Part shown: positions 34,081-44,124 of the stretch, one piece after another | How the letters are laid out: every line of letters starts with the position of its first letter | Position numbering within the stretch: the stretch's first letter is position 1 | Assembly: GCA_027449125.1 (NCBI GenBank) | Contig: DAIDME010000089.1 | Span: forward strand, 1-64,000 | Direction: 5' to 3' | From: Solirubrobacterales bacterium | GTDB lineage: Bacteria; Actinomycetota; Thermoleophilia; Solirubrobacterales; Solirubrobacteraceae | DNA length: 64,000 nt | Notes under the pieces: model-generated | Database searches by the model: none | What the model was told of the DNA's origin: nothing | What the model saw: the letters and a program-made list of their open reading frames with translations, nothing else | Position numbers and translations under genes: made by a program

Positions 34081-34546
34081 TCAGCTGCGCGGTCGGCTCG
34101 CCGTCGCTCGGGAAGCGAGCGGCGGCCAGATCGGCCAGCTGGGTGAGCTGACGGGCGAGGTCGCGCGCGTCGGCGACGATGCGCTCGCGCTCGCCCCAGA
34201 TGCGATCGGTGTCGAGGTCGAGCTCGTGTACGCGCTGCTCCGCCACGGCGGTCACGTGCGCGGCCTCACGCTTGGCCTGCGCCCGCTCCTGCGCCGCCTC
34301 GCGCTCCGCCTGCGCGACCACCTCGTCGGCGGTGTCGTGAGCCTGCTTGAGCACGTTCGCGACCTCGGCTCCGACGCGCTCGAGCGCCTCCCGCACCGCC
34401 GCGTCTGGTCCCTGTTGCAGCTGCGCCTGAAGCTCACGTATCTGGCGCTGCAGCGTCTCCACGTAGGAGTCAACGTCCTCGCGCTCGTAGCCGCGGCGAG
34501 CGAGCTTGAAAAGCGACTCCCCGCCCCTGGTCAGCTCTTCACTCAT
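34067..34546 (-). CDS. DivIVA-domain-like coiled-coil protein
   Basis: 159 residues from the ATG at 34546; the frame extends upstream, but that part looks noncoding. The N-terminus FKLARRGYEREDVDSYVETL matches the DivIVA/Wag31 lead motif (Gly-Tyr followed by acidic residues and D-x-Y-V/F). The rest is one long coiled coil with many Ala, Glu and Gln. DivIVA-type proteins bind negatively curved membrane at poles or septa. It lacks a long C-terminus, so a small family member or septum-associated relative is likely. Confidence 0.72.
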   Translation of the reverse strand: MSEELTRGGESLFKLARRGYEREDVDSYVETLQRQIRELQAQLQQGPDAAVREALERVGAEVANVLKQAHDTADEVVAQAEREAAQERAQAKREAAHVTAVAEQRVHELDLDTDRIWGERERIVADARDLARQLTQLADLAAARFPSDGEPTAQLNARN

Positions 34547-34616
34547 GGTCGCAAAGGCTAACCGTTTACGCAGCGGAATGGGAACAGCGCGGATCATCCA
34601 TACAATCGGTGCTCTG

Positions 34617-35636
34617 ATGATGTCGCTGAGCGAGCCCCTGATCGACGGTCACGGCCGGCTGATCTCCGACCTGCGGGTGTCGGTCACCGACCGCTGTAAC
34701 TTTCGCTGCCAGTACTGCATGCCGGCCGAGGGCCTGCCCTGGCTGGAGCGCGCGGAGGTCCTGAGCTTCGAGGAGATCGCTCGCCTGGTCGCCCTGTTCG
34801 CGCGGCTGGGCGTGCGTGACCTGCGCCTCACCGGTGGCGAGCCGCTGGTGCGCCGTGACTTCCCCCGCCTGCTGCAGATGCTCGCCGCCACCGCCGGCCT
34901 GCACGAGGTGGCGATCACGACCAACGGCTACCTGCTCGAGCGGGACGCGGCGGCGCTGGTAGCCGCCGGCCAGCGGGCCGGCGGCGCAAGGCTGCGCTTC
35001 AACGTCTCCGTCGACTCGCTGCAGCGTGACCGCTTCTACGCGCTCACGCGCCGCGATGCGCTGGCTCAGGTGCTGCGCGGGCTCGAGCTGCTCGCGACGT
35101 TCCCGGACGCGCACCCGATAAAGGTCAACGCCGTGGCGCTGCGCGGCTTCACGGAGGACGAGGTGCCGGCCTTCGTGGAGCTGGCGCGCACCCACCCATA
35201 CGAGGTCCGCTTCATCGAGTTCATGCCGCTCGATGCGGACCGAGCCTGGAGCTCCGAGCGCGTGCTGAGCGGCGCCGAGCTGCACACGCTGATCGACTCG
35301 CTGGCGCCGCTCGAGCCGCTCGAGCGCGAGCCGAGCGCGACCGCGCGCGTCTACAGGTTCGCGGACGGCAGCGGCCGCATCGGCCTGATCAGTCCGGTCA
35401 CGGAGCCGTTCTGCACCGACTGCAACCGACTGCGGCTGACCGCCGACGGACGCCTGCGCACCTGCCTGTTCTCACTGCGGGAGACCGACCTGCGTGGCCC
35501 ACTGCGGGCCGGCGCCGACGACGCCGAGCTCGAGCGGATCATCCGTGAGACGGTCTGGCGCAAGGAGCTCAAGCATCACATCGGCGAGCGGGGCTTCGTT
35601 CAGCCCGCGCGGACGATGTCCGCGATCGGCGGCTGA
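34617..35636 (+). CDS. moaA: GTP 3',8-cyclase of molybdenum cofactor biosynthesis
   Basis: 339 residues. The N-terminal radical-SAM cluster is TDRCNFRCQYCMP (three Cys), TGGEPLVR binds SAM, the C-terminal cluster is CTDCNRLRLTADGRLRTC, and the protein ends SAIGG with the conserved terminal Gly-Gly. It converts GTP to 3',8-cyclo-GTP, the first step of molybdopterin synthesis. Starts at 34617 or 34620 are both possible; no strong ribosome site is visible. No other moa gene is in the window. Confidence 0.93.
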   Translation: MMSLSEPLIDGHGRLISDLRVSVTDRCNFRCQYCMPAEGLPWLERAEVLSFEEIARLVALFARLGVRDLRLTGGEPLVRRDFPRLLQMLAATAGLHEVAITTNGYLLERDAAALVAAGQRAGGARLRFNVSVDSLQRDRFYALTRRDALAQVLRGLELLATFPDAHPIKVNAVALRGFTEDEVPAFVELARTHPYEVRFIEFMPLDADRAWSSERVLSGAELHTLIDSLAPLEPLEREPSATARVYRFADGSGRIGLISPVTEPFCTDCNRLRLTADGRLRTCLFSLRETDLRGPLRAGADDAELERIIRETVWRKELKHHIGERGFVQPARTMSAIGG

Positions 35637-35675
35637 GCTTCCGGGCCGCCGCCGCGCCTGTCTAGAATCGGGCCG

Positions 35676-36239
35676 ATGGAGCGCTCAACCGAGGTTCGCA
35701 GCTGGCTTCGCTGCTACCGCTGCTGGTCTCAGAACCTCGAGGTCCAGCTGCACTACGAGGGCATCCACCGCATCGACCCCGAGACGGGCGAGCGCACCGA
35801 GATCGTCGACGAGATGCAGGAGGCGGTGGTGCAGTGCCTGGAGTGCATGCACGACCAGCCGCACCTCGGCTTTCACAACGGCCGCGTGGAGCCGATCGAG
35901 GACCGCTGGGAGCGGATGATCACGGGCACCCCATGGATCGCCTCCTGCACGGTCACGGTCGGCGCCGACGAGGTCGAGACCTGCTCCGGGCCGGATGCAG
36001 GCGACGCGCTCTCATATGCGGCCTTTGGGGACCACGGCACGCGCGAGTTCTTCACCCACGTGCGCTTCCACAAGCACGATGACGAGCGCATCGTGGTGCA
36101 CCTGCTGGTCGAGCTCTACGCGCGCAGCGCCGAGGAGGCGACGGAGGTGCTGGAGCAGGCGGCCCGCGGCACGCTGGCCATCACGTCACTGGCGGAGGAG
36201 TCGCGGCCGCCGGCGTCGAACGGCCGCAGCACACACTGA
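35676..36239 (+). CDS. hypothetical protein with paired Cys motifs
   Basis: 187 residues. The N-terminal C-Y-R-C (about 13-16) and C-L-E-C (about 54-57) pairs could bind one zinc ion in a ribbon. The rest is a soluble alpha/beta region with no other known motif. It follows moaA by 39 bp, which is weak support for a shared transcript. The last 59 bp overlap a convergent membrane gene. Confidence 0.65.
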   Translation: MERSTEVRSWLRCYRCWSQNLEVQLHYEGIHRIDPETGERTEIVDEMQEAVVQCLECMHDQPHLGFHNGRVEPIEDRWERMITGTPWIASCTVTVGADEVETCSGPDAGDALSYAAFGDHGTREFFTHVRFHKHDDERIVVHLLVELYARSAEEATEVLEQAARGTLAITSLAEESRPPASNGRSTH

Positions 36240-36930
36240 CGATCACCAGCGCCAGCGCGACCGGAACGGTCGCCGGCAGCTCGTAGAACACCAGGAAGAG
36301 GAGGTCGAAGAGACTCGCGACCGCGAACGTGATGATCGCCGCCAGCCGCTGCACGCGCGCGCGGGCGGCGAGCGCCCCGCCGAGCAGGGAGGCGACGAAG
36401 AGGTCTCCGTAACCGAGCGTGATGCTGCCAAACTGCTCGCTCTGCAGCTGCGGCAGGCCACCGCCGGGTCGCGCTGCCACGAGCACCGAGTTTGGCGCCT
36501 GCAGCTCGGCTGAGGCAACCAGCCAGACGTCGGCTGCGGCCATCGCGAGGATCCCGAGCTTCAGCCAGCGCGACGGGGTCACCGCCGCCAGCAGCACGCC
36601 CAGTGTCACGCAGCTGAGGGCCGAGAGCAGTGACGCCGCCGCCTCACCGGCCAGGCTCGCCGGCGTCAGCCAGGCCAGTGCGAAGAGCCCCGGCGCGAGC
36701 GCCGCCAGCCAGGGCCTCGCGCCGCGGCCGAGCCAGCCGAGAGCGAGCGCAGCGAGGATCGGCACCGCCACCAGCGCCAGGTAGGTGAGCCAGGTGGCGG
36801 TCGCCGAGGCGTAGCGGATGGCGAAGATGACACCGACGATCGAGGCCACGGGCAGCAGCGCCCAGCCCCTGCCGCGCAGCCGTCGCAGGCGACGCTGCCA
36901 CGCTTCGGCAAGCGGCCGTGGACCCGCCAC
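36181..36930 (-). CDS. multi-spanning membrane protein with GxGD motif (intramembrane aspartyl protease-like)
   Basis: 249 residues and about eight hydrophobic segments. One segment contains a buried Asp (AMAAADVWLVAS, about residue 133), the next contains SITLGYGDLFVASLLGG (Asp near 174), and a later helix has ELPATVPVAL. The order buried Asp, then GxGD, then a Pro-Ala motif is the layout of presenilin and signal-peptide-peptidase type proteases. The usual Tyr before the first Asp is Ala here, and the third motif is PAT rather than PAL, so the assignment is tentative. A general membrane protein is the fallback. Confidence 0.55.
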   Translation of the reverse strand: MAGPRPLAEAWQRRLRRLRGRGWALLPVASIVGVIFAIRYASATATWLTYLALVAVPILAALALGWLGRGARPWLAALAPGLFALAWLTPASLAGEAAASLLSALSCVTLGVLLAAVTPSRWLKLGILAMAAADVWLVASAELQAPNSVLVAARPGGGLPQLQSEQFGSITLGYGDLFVASLLGGALAARARVQRLAAIITFAVASLFDLLFLVFYELPATVPVALALVIVSVCCGRSTPAAATPPPVT

Positions 36931-36992
36931 GACGCCGGCCTGCAGCGCCAGCAGACCGGCGTCGGATGGGATCAGCCCGAGCGTCTGGGCCC

Positions 36993-38810
<1,818 letters not shown>

Positions 38811-38861
38811 GTCCGGATCCTGCTCCTTCCCGCTGCTGCTCTCCGTCGAGATCGTTTAACC

Positions 38862-38900
38862 CCGATGCGCACGGACGCCCGGAGCGTTCGTGCGCATCGG
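38862..38900. promoter_or_regulatory. 17-bp near-perfect inverted repeat upstream of pckG
   Basis: Positions 38862-38878 pair with 38884-38900 around a 5-nt loop (CCGGA), with a single G-T wobble and all other pairs canonical. It lies between the divergent starts of pckG (38810) and the enoyl-CoA hydratase gene (39073), so it is not a normal terminator. An operator for carbon-source control or a leader stem are the reasonable readings. Confidence 0.55.
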
Positions 38901-39072
38901 CACATTCAGAGGTGCTGCGGCCCTCAGGCGGCAGCGTGTGGCTTACGGCATGCTACCCGAGCTCCGCGCATAAACAAAACGTGAACGGCCACCAGCCATA
39001 TGTTCTCGCGATGAGAGTTATGCGGGCGACCCACAGTGCCGTACGCCCGGACTCGCGCGATACTGGGTCGCA

Positions 39073-39879
39073 ATGAGCGTCTCCTCGACCTTCGAGTGCA
39101 TCGACGTGCAGCTGCAGGAGCGCGTCGCCTGGGTGACGCTCAACCGGCCCGAGTCGCTGAACGCGTTCACGCCGCAGATGGGTCATGAGCTGCTGGCCGC
39201 GCTCGACGCGGCGCAGCGCGACGTGCAGGCGCGAGCGGTCGTCCTGCGGGGGGCCGGCCGTGGCTTCTCGTCGGGAGCGGACCTACGGCAGGTGGCGTCG
39301 TGGGGCGCGGACGGCGGCGCCGACCTGCTGACGCCGCTGCGTGAGGTCTTTCACCCGCTGATCCTGCGCACGCGCACGCTCGCCAAGCCCGTGATCGCGT
39401 CTGTGCACGGCGGGGCCGTGGGCTTCGGCTGCTCGCTGGCGCTCGCCGCGGACATCGTGCTGGCGGACGCCAGCGCCTACTTCCTGCTCGCCTTCGCGAG
39501 CGTGGGGCTGGCGCTCGACGGTGGCTCGTCGGTGCTCGTCGCGGCCCGTGCCGGCCTCGGGGCCGCGACCGAGATGGGCCTGCTGGCCGAACCGCTGGCG
39601 GCCGGGCGAGCCGCCGCCAGCGGGCTGATAAACCACGTCTACGGCGATCGCGACGCGCTCGCCGGCGCGACCGCAGAGCTGGCCGGGCGCCTTGCGCACG
39701 GAGCGCCGGGCTCACATGCGGCCATCAAACAGGCGCTCAACCGCGGCCTGCTGCCGCAGCTCGAACGTCAGCTCGAGCTCGAAGCGGAGCTCCAGCAACA
39801 GCGGGCACAGTCCGCGGACTTCATCGAGGGAGTGCGGGCGTTCCTGGAGAAGCGCCCTGCGAATTTCACAGGAGAGTGA
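39073..39879 (+). CDS. enoyl-CoA hydratase/isomerase family protein
   Basis: 268 residues of the crotonase fold. NRPESLNAF near the N-terminus, GRGFSSGADLRQ near residue 60 and the oxyanion loop HGGAVGFGCSLALAAD near 110 are visible. The second usual catalytic Glu position appears to be Asp (ALDGGSS), so isomerase or other crotonase chemistry is possible. It precedes a fatty-acyl-CoA ligase by 10 bp and an acetyltransferase overlapping that ligase, forming a small operon of fatty acid or aromatic acid activation. Confidence 0.85.
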   Translation: MSVSSTFECIDVQLQERVAWVTLNRPESLNAFTPQMGHELLAALDAAQRDVQARAVVLRGAGRGFSSGADLRQVASWGADGGADLLTPLREVFHPLILRTRTLAKPVIASVHGGAVGFGCSLALAADIVLADASAYFLLAFASVGLALDGGSSVLVAARAGLGAATEMGLLAEPLAAGRAAASGLINHVYGDRDALAGATAELAGRLAHGAPGSHAAIKQALNRGLLPQLERQLELEAELQQQRAQSADFIEGVRAFLEKRPANFTGE

Positions 39880-39889
39880 GGAGCAAGCG

Positions 39890-41380
39890 ATGAACCTGGC
39901 AGCGATCCTCAGCGACGCCGCGGCCCGTGGCCCCGAGCGTCGCGCGGTCAAGCTCGACGACTACGAGCTGAGCTACGGCCTGCTCGAGCAGGCGGCGCTG
40001 CGCGTCGGCGGCCTGCTGCGCGCAAACGGCGTTCAGGCCGGCGACCGGGTGGCGCTGATGCTGCCCAACGTGCCGCACTTCCCGGTCATTTACTACGGGG
40101 CTCTGTCGGTCGGCGCGATCGCCGTACCGCTCAACGTCCTCAACAAGCGCCGCGAGGTCGAGTACTACCTGGGCGACGCCGGCGCCAAGCTCCTGTTCGT
40201 CTGGCACGACTTTGCCGCCGAGGCCCGTCCGGCCGGCGCGGCCACCGGCTGCAGGACGATCTCAGTCGTACCGGGCGAGTTCGAGCAGACGCTGCTCGCC
40301 ACCGAGCCCGGTCCCGGGCCGCTGGACCGTGCCGCCGAGGATACGGCCGTGCTGCTCTACACCTCGGGCACGACCGGCACGCCCAAGGGTGCCGAGCTGA
40401 CGCACGCGAACCTGCTCAGCAACTGCCAGGCCGCGCGCGACCTGTTCACGCTCTCAGGCGACCCGGTCGTCATGGGCGCGCTGCCACTGTTTCACTCCTT
40501 CGGCCAGACGTGCGCGATGAACGCCTGCGTGCTGGCCGGCGGGCTGCTCACGCTGCTGCCGCGCTTTGATCCCGGCAAGGCGCTCGAGATCATCCAGCGC
40601 GACCGCGTGGAGAGCTTCGCAGGGGTACCCAGCATGTACGGCGCGATGCTCAACCTGCCCGGCCGGGAGCGCTACGACGCCTCCACGCTGCGCAACTGCG
40701 GCTCGGGCGGCGCGGCGATGCCGGTCGAGCTGATGCGCGGCTTCGAGCAGGCGTTCGGCTGCGAGATCCTCGAGGGCTACGGCCTCTCTGAGACCTCTCC
40801 GGTCGCCTCCTTCAACCACCCCGGCGGCGAGCGCAAGCCGGGCTCGATCGGCACGCCGATCGCCGGCGTGCGGATGCGAGTGGTAGACGACTCCGACCGC
40901 GACGTCCCGGCCGGCGAGATCGGCGAGATCCTGGTGCGCGGCGAGAACGTGATGAAGGGCTACTGGAGCCGCCCGGAGGCGACCGCCGAGGCCATGCGCG
41001 GCGGCTGGTTCCACACCGGCGATCTGGGCAGGGTCGACACCGACGGCTACTTCTTCATCGTCGACCGCAAGAAGGACATGATCATCCGCAACGGCTTCAA
41101 CGTCTATCCGCGTGAGGTCGAGGAGGTGCTCTACGAACACCCGGCGGTGCGCGAGGCGGCCGTGATCGGAGTGCCGCACGACCAGTACGGCGAGGAGATC
41201 GGCGCTGCGATCTCCCTCAAACCGGGGTCAGCGGCCACCGTTGCGGAGCTGCGCGACTTCGTGCGCGAGCGTGTCGCGGCATTCAAGTATCCGCGGCAAG
41301 TGTGGATCGTCGACGAGCTGCCCAAGGGCCCCACCGGCAAGATCCTCAAACGCGAGATCAAGCCGCCGGAGGCGCCGTGA
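39890..41380 (+). CDS. acyl-CoA ligase (long-chain fatty acid type)
   Basis: 496 residues of the ANL adenylating superfamily. The P-loop-like motif is LLYTSGTTGTPKGAELTH near residue 153, then EGYGLSETSP near 299 and the C-terminal hinge/lysine region DRKKDMIIRNGFNVYP with PKGPTGKILKREI supplying the catalytic Lys. It activates a carboxylic acid to its CoA ester via acyl-AMP. The ATG at 39890 lies 10 bp after the hydratase stop with GAGGAG upstream. The stop overlaps the next start (GTGA). Confidence 0.88.
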   Translation: MNLAAILSDAAARGPERRAVKLDDYELSYGLLEQAALRVGGLLRANGVQAGDRVALMLPNVPHFPVIYYGALSVGAIAVPLNVLNKRREVEYYLGDAGAKLLFVWHDFAAEARPAGAATGCRTISVVPGEFEQTLLATEPGPGPLDRAAEDTAVLLYTSGTTGTPKGAELTHANLLSNCQAARDLFTLSGDPVVMGALPLFHSFGQTCAMNACVLAGGLLTLLPRFDPGKALEIIQRDRVESFAGVPSMYGAMLNLPGRERYDASTLRNCGSGGAAMPVELMRGFEQAFGCEILEGYGLSETSPVASFNHPGGERKPGSIGTPIAGVRMRVVDDSDRDVPAGEIGEILVRGENVMKGYWSRPEATAEAMRGGWFHTGDLGRVDTDGYFFIVDRKKDMIIRNGFNVYPREVEEVLYEHPAVREAAVIGVPHDQYGEEIGAAISLKPGSAATVAELRDFVRERVAAFKYPRQVWIVDELPKGPTGKILKREIKPPEAP

Positions 41381-41892
41381 GCGCCGCCGCGTCCAGCGCG
41401 CCTGATGCCGTGCGGGTGCGGCCAGCGATCGCGACGGACGTGCCGCTGATCTACGAGCTGATCAGGGCCCTGGCCGAGTATGAGCGCGCGCCCGACCAGG
41501 TCAGCGGCACGCCCGAGCTGCTGCACCGGTGGCTGTTCGGCGCGAAGCCCGCAGCGGAGGCGCTGATCGCCGAGGTTGACGGCGCCCCAGCCGGCTTCGC
41601 GCTGTTTCACGGCACCTTCTCGACCTGGGAGTGTCAGCCCGGCATCTGGCTCGAAGACCTGTTCGTCGTGCCCGACCACAGGCGTTCCGGCGTGGGCCGA
41701 GCGCTGCTCGAGCGTGTTGCGCAGATCACCGTGGAGCGCGGGTACACCCGGCTGGCCTGGACCGTGCTGGACTGGAACGAGCCGGCACTCACCTTCTACC
41801 GCCGCATTGGCGCGGCCCCGCTCGACGAGTGGACCAACCACCGTCTCAGCGGCGCCGCGCTGAGACGGGTGGCTAGAGGGCTCCCGGGTTGA
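41377..41892 (+). CDS. GNAT N-acetyltransferase (SSAT-like)
   Basis: 171 residues with a GTG start overlapping the acyl-CoA ligase stop. The acetyl-CoA loop is VVPDHRRSGVGRALL near residue 100 and the C-terminal VLDWNEPALTFYRRIGAAPLDEW matches spermidine/spermine- and thialysine-acetyltransferase-like proteins. Substrate unknown; polyamine or lysine derivatives are plausible. The stop codon lies within the loop of the downstream hairpin. Confidence 0.85.
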   Translation: MSAAASSAPDAVRVRPAIATDVPLIYELIRALAEYERAPDQVSGTPELLHRWLFGAKPAAEALIAEVDGAPAGFALFHGTFSTWECQPGIWLEDLFVVPDHRRSGVGRALLERVAQITVERGYTRLAWTVLDWNEPALTFYRRIGAAPLDEWTNHRLSGAALRRVARGLPG

Positions 41893-41905
41893 CCCGGGAG
41901 CCCTC
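41876..41905. terminator. bidirectional 13-bp hairpin between acetyltransferase and rnpB
   Basis: 41876-41888 pairs perfectly with 41893-41905 around the 4-nt loop TTGA. The acetyltransferase stop codon TGA is 41890-41892, inside that loop. On the other strand the stem lies just after rnpB, so it can end both transcripts. A short T-run follows on the plus strand (CCTCCTT). Confidence 0.75.
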
Positions 41906-41907
41906 CT

Positions 41908-42256
41908 TAGCAGGCCTGTAAGCCGGATCCTGTCTGGAGCAGCCATCCATCTAACGCGGCCTACCCGAACCTTGGCGGGCAACCTACAAGCGGTTCTGCT
42001 CGGCCTTGCATCGGGTGGGGTTTACCTGGCCGCCGCGTCACCGCGACGCCGGTGCGCTCTTACCGCACCATTTCACCCTTGCCGGCCCCGGTGGCCACGG
42101 CGCCGCACGCCGCAAGCGAAACCGAGACTTAGGCGGTGTCTTTTCTGTGGCACTTTCCCGCGGGTTTCCCCGGGTCGGCGTTACCGACCACCCTGCCCTG
42201 TGATGTCCGGACTTTCCTCGAAGGCGCGCACGCCTCCGCGGCTGCTCAGCCTGCGG
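41908..42256 (-). ncRNA. rnpB: RNase P RNA (type A)
   Basis: On the minus strand the conserved 5' block GAGGAAAGTCCGGAC is followed by a P4-type region with CAGGGTGGTCGGTAAC and CGCGGGAAAGTGCCACAGAAAA. The 3' end contains GGATCCGGCTTACAGG, all hallmarks of bacterial RNase P RNA. GCAGGC near the 5' end pairs with GCCTGC near the 3' end as helix P1, which sets the ends to about 42256 and 41908 (uncertain by several nt). It lies between lexA and a shared terminator hairpin. Confidence 0.95.
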
Positions 42257-42300
42257 CCCGCAGGATAGCGCCCTCAGCGACCGCCTCGAGCCCATCACGG

Positions 42301-42954
42301 TCAGATGCTGCGCATCAGCCCCACCACCCTGCCGAGCACGCTCACCTCGCGCGCGACGATCGGCTGCATCGAGGCATTCTCCGGCTGCAGGCGCACGTGG
42401 TCGCCCTCGCGGAAGAAACGCTTCACCGTCGCCTCATCGTCGATCAACGCGACGACAATCTCGCCGTCCCGGGCGGTCTCCTGCGGTCTTACCACAACCA
42501 GATCTCCATCGAGGATGCCGGCATCCCTCATCGACTCGCCGCGGATGCGCAGCAGGTATTCGCCGCGGTCGCCTCCGCATGCGGGCGGTGTCTCGATGTA
42601 CTCCTCGACGTGCTCCTCGGCCACGATCGGCGTCCCGGCCGCGACCTGTCCCAGCAGCGGCAGACCTGCGCCGAGCGCTCCCCGGCCACGCGCGCCCTGA
42701 GCACCCGCGGCCTGGCCAAGCGCCCCCCGCGCAAGCGCTCCACCGCGATCGAGCAACTCCATCGCCCGCGGCTTGCTCGGGTCCCGCCGCAGCAGACCGA
42801 GGCGTTCGAGATTGGCAAGGTGCGCGTGCACGGTCGATGACGAAGCCAGACCCACGGCGCGCCCGATGTCGCGCACGGTGGGCGGATACCCGCGATCGTC
42901 GGTGTGGCGCCTGATGTAGTCGATGATCTCCTGCTGACGCTTGGTCAGGTCCAT
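42301..42954 (-). CDS. lexA: LexA repressor
   Basis: 217 residues from the ATG at 42954; a longer frame would run through the SOS box. The N-terminal winged helix (KRQQEIIDYIRRHTDDRGYPP) binds DNA, the cleavage site is the Ala-Gly in GQVAAGTP, and the Ser-Lys dyad is in GESMRD and ATVKRFF. It represses the SOS regulon and self-cleaves when RecA is activated. The upstream CGAAC-N4-GTTCG box predicts autoregulation. Confidence 0.96.
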   Translation of the reverse strand: MDLTKRQQEIIDYIRRHTDDRGYPPTVRDIGRAVGLASSSTVHAHLANLERLGLLRRDPSKPRAMELLDRGGALARGALGQAAGAQGARGRGALGAGLPLLGQVAAGTPIVAEEHVEEYIETPPACGGDRGEYLLRIRGESMRDAGILDGDLVVVRPQETARDGEIVVALIDDEATVKRFFREGDHVRLQPENASMQPIVAREVSVLGRVVGLMRSI

Positions 42955-42991
42955 CCGTTGGCTCCTTCCTCGGACCGTCCCGAGACTGTTC

Positions 42992-43005
42992 CGAACACTT
43001 GTTCG
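42992..43005. promoter_or_regulatory. SOS (LexA) box upstream of lexA
   Basis: CGAACACTTGTTCG at 42992-43005 matches the actinobacterial/Gram-positive consensus CGAAC-N4-GTTCG exactly. It lies 38 bp before the lexA start, so LexA should repress its own gene. Confidence 0.92.
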
Positions 43006-43062
43006 AACCATATACCGACGCAAGGACGGAACCACCCTCCGTGGCTATACTCGGCGACCCAG

Positions 43063-43147
<85 letters not shown>

Positions 43148-43155
43148 CTGGACCG

Positions 43156-43177
43156 GAACCCCGCATGGCGGGGCTTC
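43156..43177 (+). terminator. hairpin after tRNA-Leu(GAG)
   Basis: GAACCCCGC (43156-43164) and GCGGGGCTTC (43168-43177) form a stem with a 3-nt loop and one bulge, directly after the tRNA on the same strand. Confidence 0.6.
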
Positions 43178-43377
43178 TGGCGCTGTCTCACGTGACCGTG
43201 GCGCCCCCACGCCGACGAAGGACACCCCCGGGCGGGTGTCGCCGAGCAATCGGTTGGACCGGATCGGAGGTCACCTCGACCGGGCTGATGGCTCCGTTCG
43301 GGAGCGGCCGCCTCGCTGCGCAGCACGAGCTCCTCTGAGGCTTCCGCGTCGTCATCGGGGCAGTCGTCTCGGCGCAG

Positions 43378-43796
43378 TCACTTGACGGGGCTGATGGGAC
43401 GCGCTCCCGGCATGTGAGTCGCGACGCGGCGAGGATCACGCGTCAGCGGCGGTCACCCGGTCGTGGCGGCGTGGGCGCCGATGAGGAAGTCTGGAGGATC
43501 GCCTCGCGCAGACCTCCGGACCGTCGGTACTCGGCGTGGGCGTGTCCGGCGAGAAGACCGGCCTCCAGCGGAATCGATTCGACGACCATCATCGAGGGCA
43601 ACGACACTTGCAGCGTCTCGACGCGCTGAAAGCACGGAGCGACCTCTGCGAGCACAACCGCGTTGATGACGAGCACACCAGCCTGGGCGGCGGCGATGAG
43701 CTGGGACTCTGACCACTCAACCCGTGCCGGGTCCTCGGTACGGAGGCCCAGCAGCACGCCGCTGTCGACGAACGTCCCCGGTGAGGCGTCGCTCAA
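43378..43796 (-). pseudogene. decayed VapC-type PIN-domain toxin
   Basis: The frame from 43796 starts with TFVDSGVLL (PIN acidic site), continues through VLVINAVVLAEV, and reaches GGLREAIL near 43495. There the reading frame is lost; one base added restores PDFLIGAHAATTG. That frame then meets a TGA, after which PPLTRDPRRVATHMPGARPISPVK follows to a stop at 43378, which is the usual VapC C-terminus. The gene therefore carries one 1-bp deletion and one in-frame stop. Its start overlaps the equally decayed vapB-like gene. The toxin is almost certainly inactive. Confidence 0.82.
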
Positions 43797-44011
43797 CGTC
43801 TGCTCAACGCCAGGATCTCATCAGTGCCGAGCGCCAGCTCGCCGGCGCCCCGCGGCCGCATGATCTCATTCGCGACCCGCTCGCTGTCGACGACGAGCCG
43901 TGCCCCGTCGGTGTCGAGTTGGAACTGAACATCGCTTCCGGCCTGGATCCCGAGCGCCGTGAGACCCTCCAAGGGATTGTGCCTGCCCCTTCCGTGTAAC
44001 TCGCGTGCTGT
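43793..44011 (-). pseudogene. decayed AbrB-type antitoxin (vapB partner)
   Basis: One frame gives STRVTRKGQ, the AbrB/SpoVT N-terminal motif, but the following IP-x-x-[LV] part lies in another frame, and LEGLTALGIQAGSDVQFQLD continues to the stop at 43793. A net loss of 2 bp (or two 1-bp losses) separates the halves. No start codon is obvious upstream. The stop overlaps the vapC start as in intact vapBC pairs. Together the pair is a decayed toxin-antitoxin module just before an IS605-type element. Confidence 0.7.
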
Positions 44012-44124
44012 AAGAGTGGCTCTCCTGCCGATCTGGGGGTGAAGTGAGCCGGGCGTCTGACCGCACACGGCAAGTTCCCGCTTGACCAGATGTAGGGCGC
44101 AGGCCCCCTTCCGTGGGGAAGGGG

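Noticed and set aside
42955-43035. Longer lexA start at 43035
   Set aside because: It would include the SOS box in coding sequence. LexA normally begins MDLTKRQ-like, as at 42954.
43188-43439. 83-codon minus-strand frame beside tRNA-Leu(GAG)
   Set aside because: It overlaps the C-terminal part of the vapC pseudogene in a different frame and has no motif.
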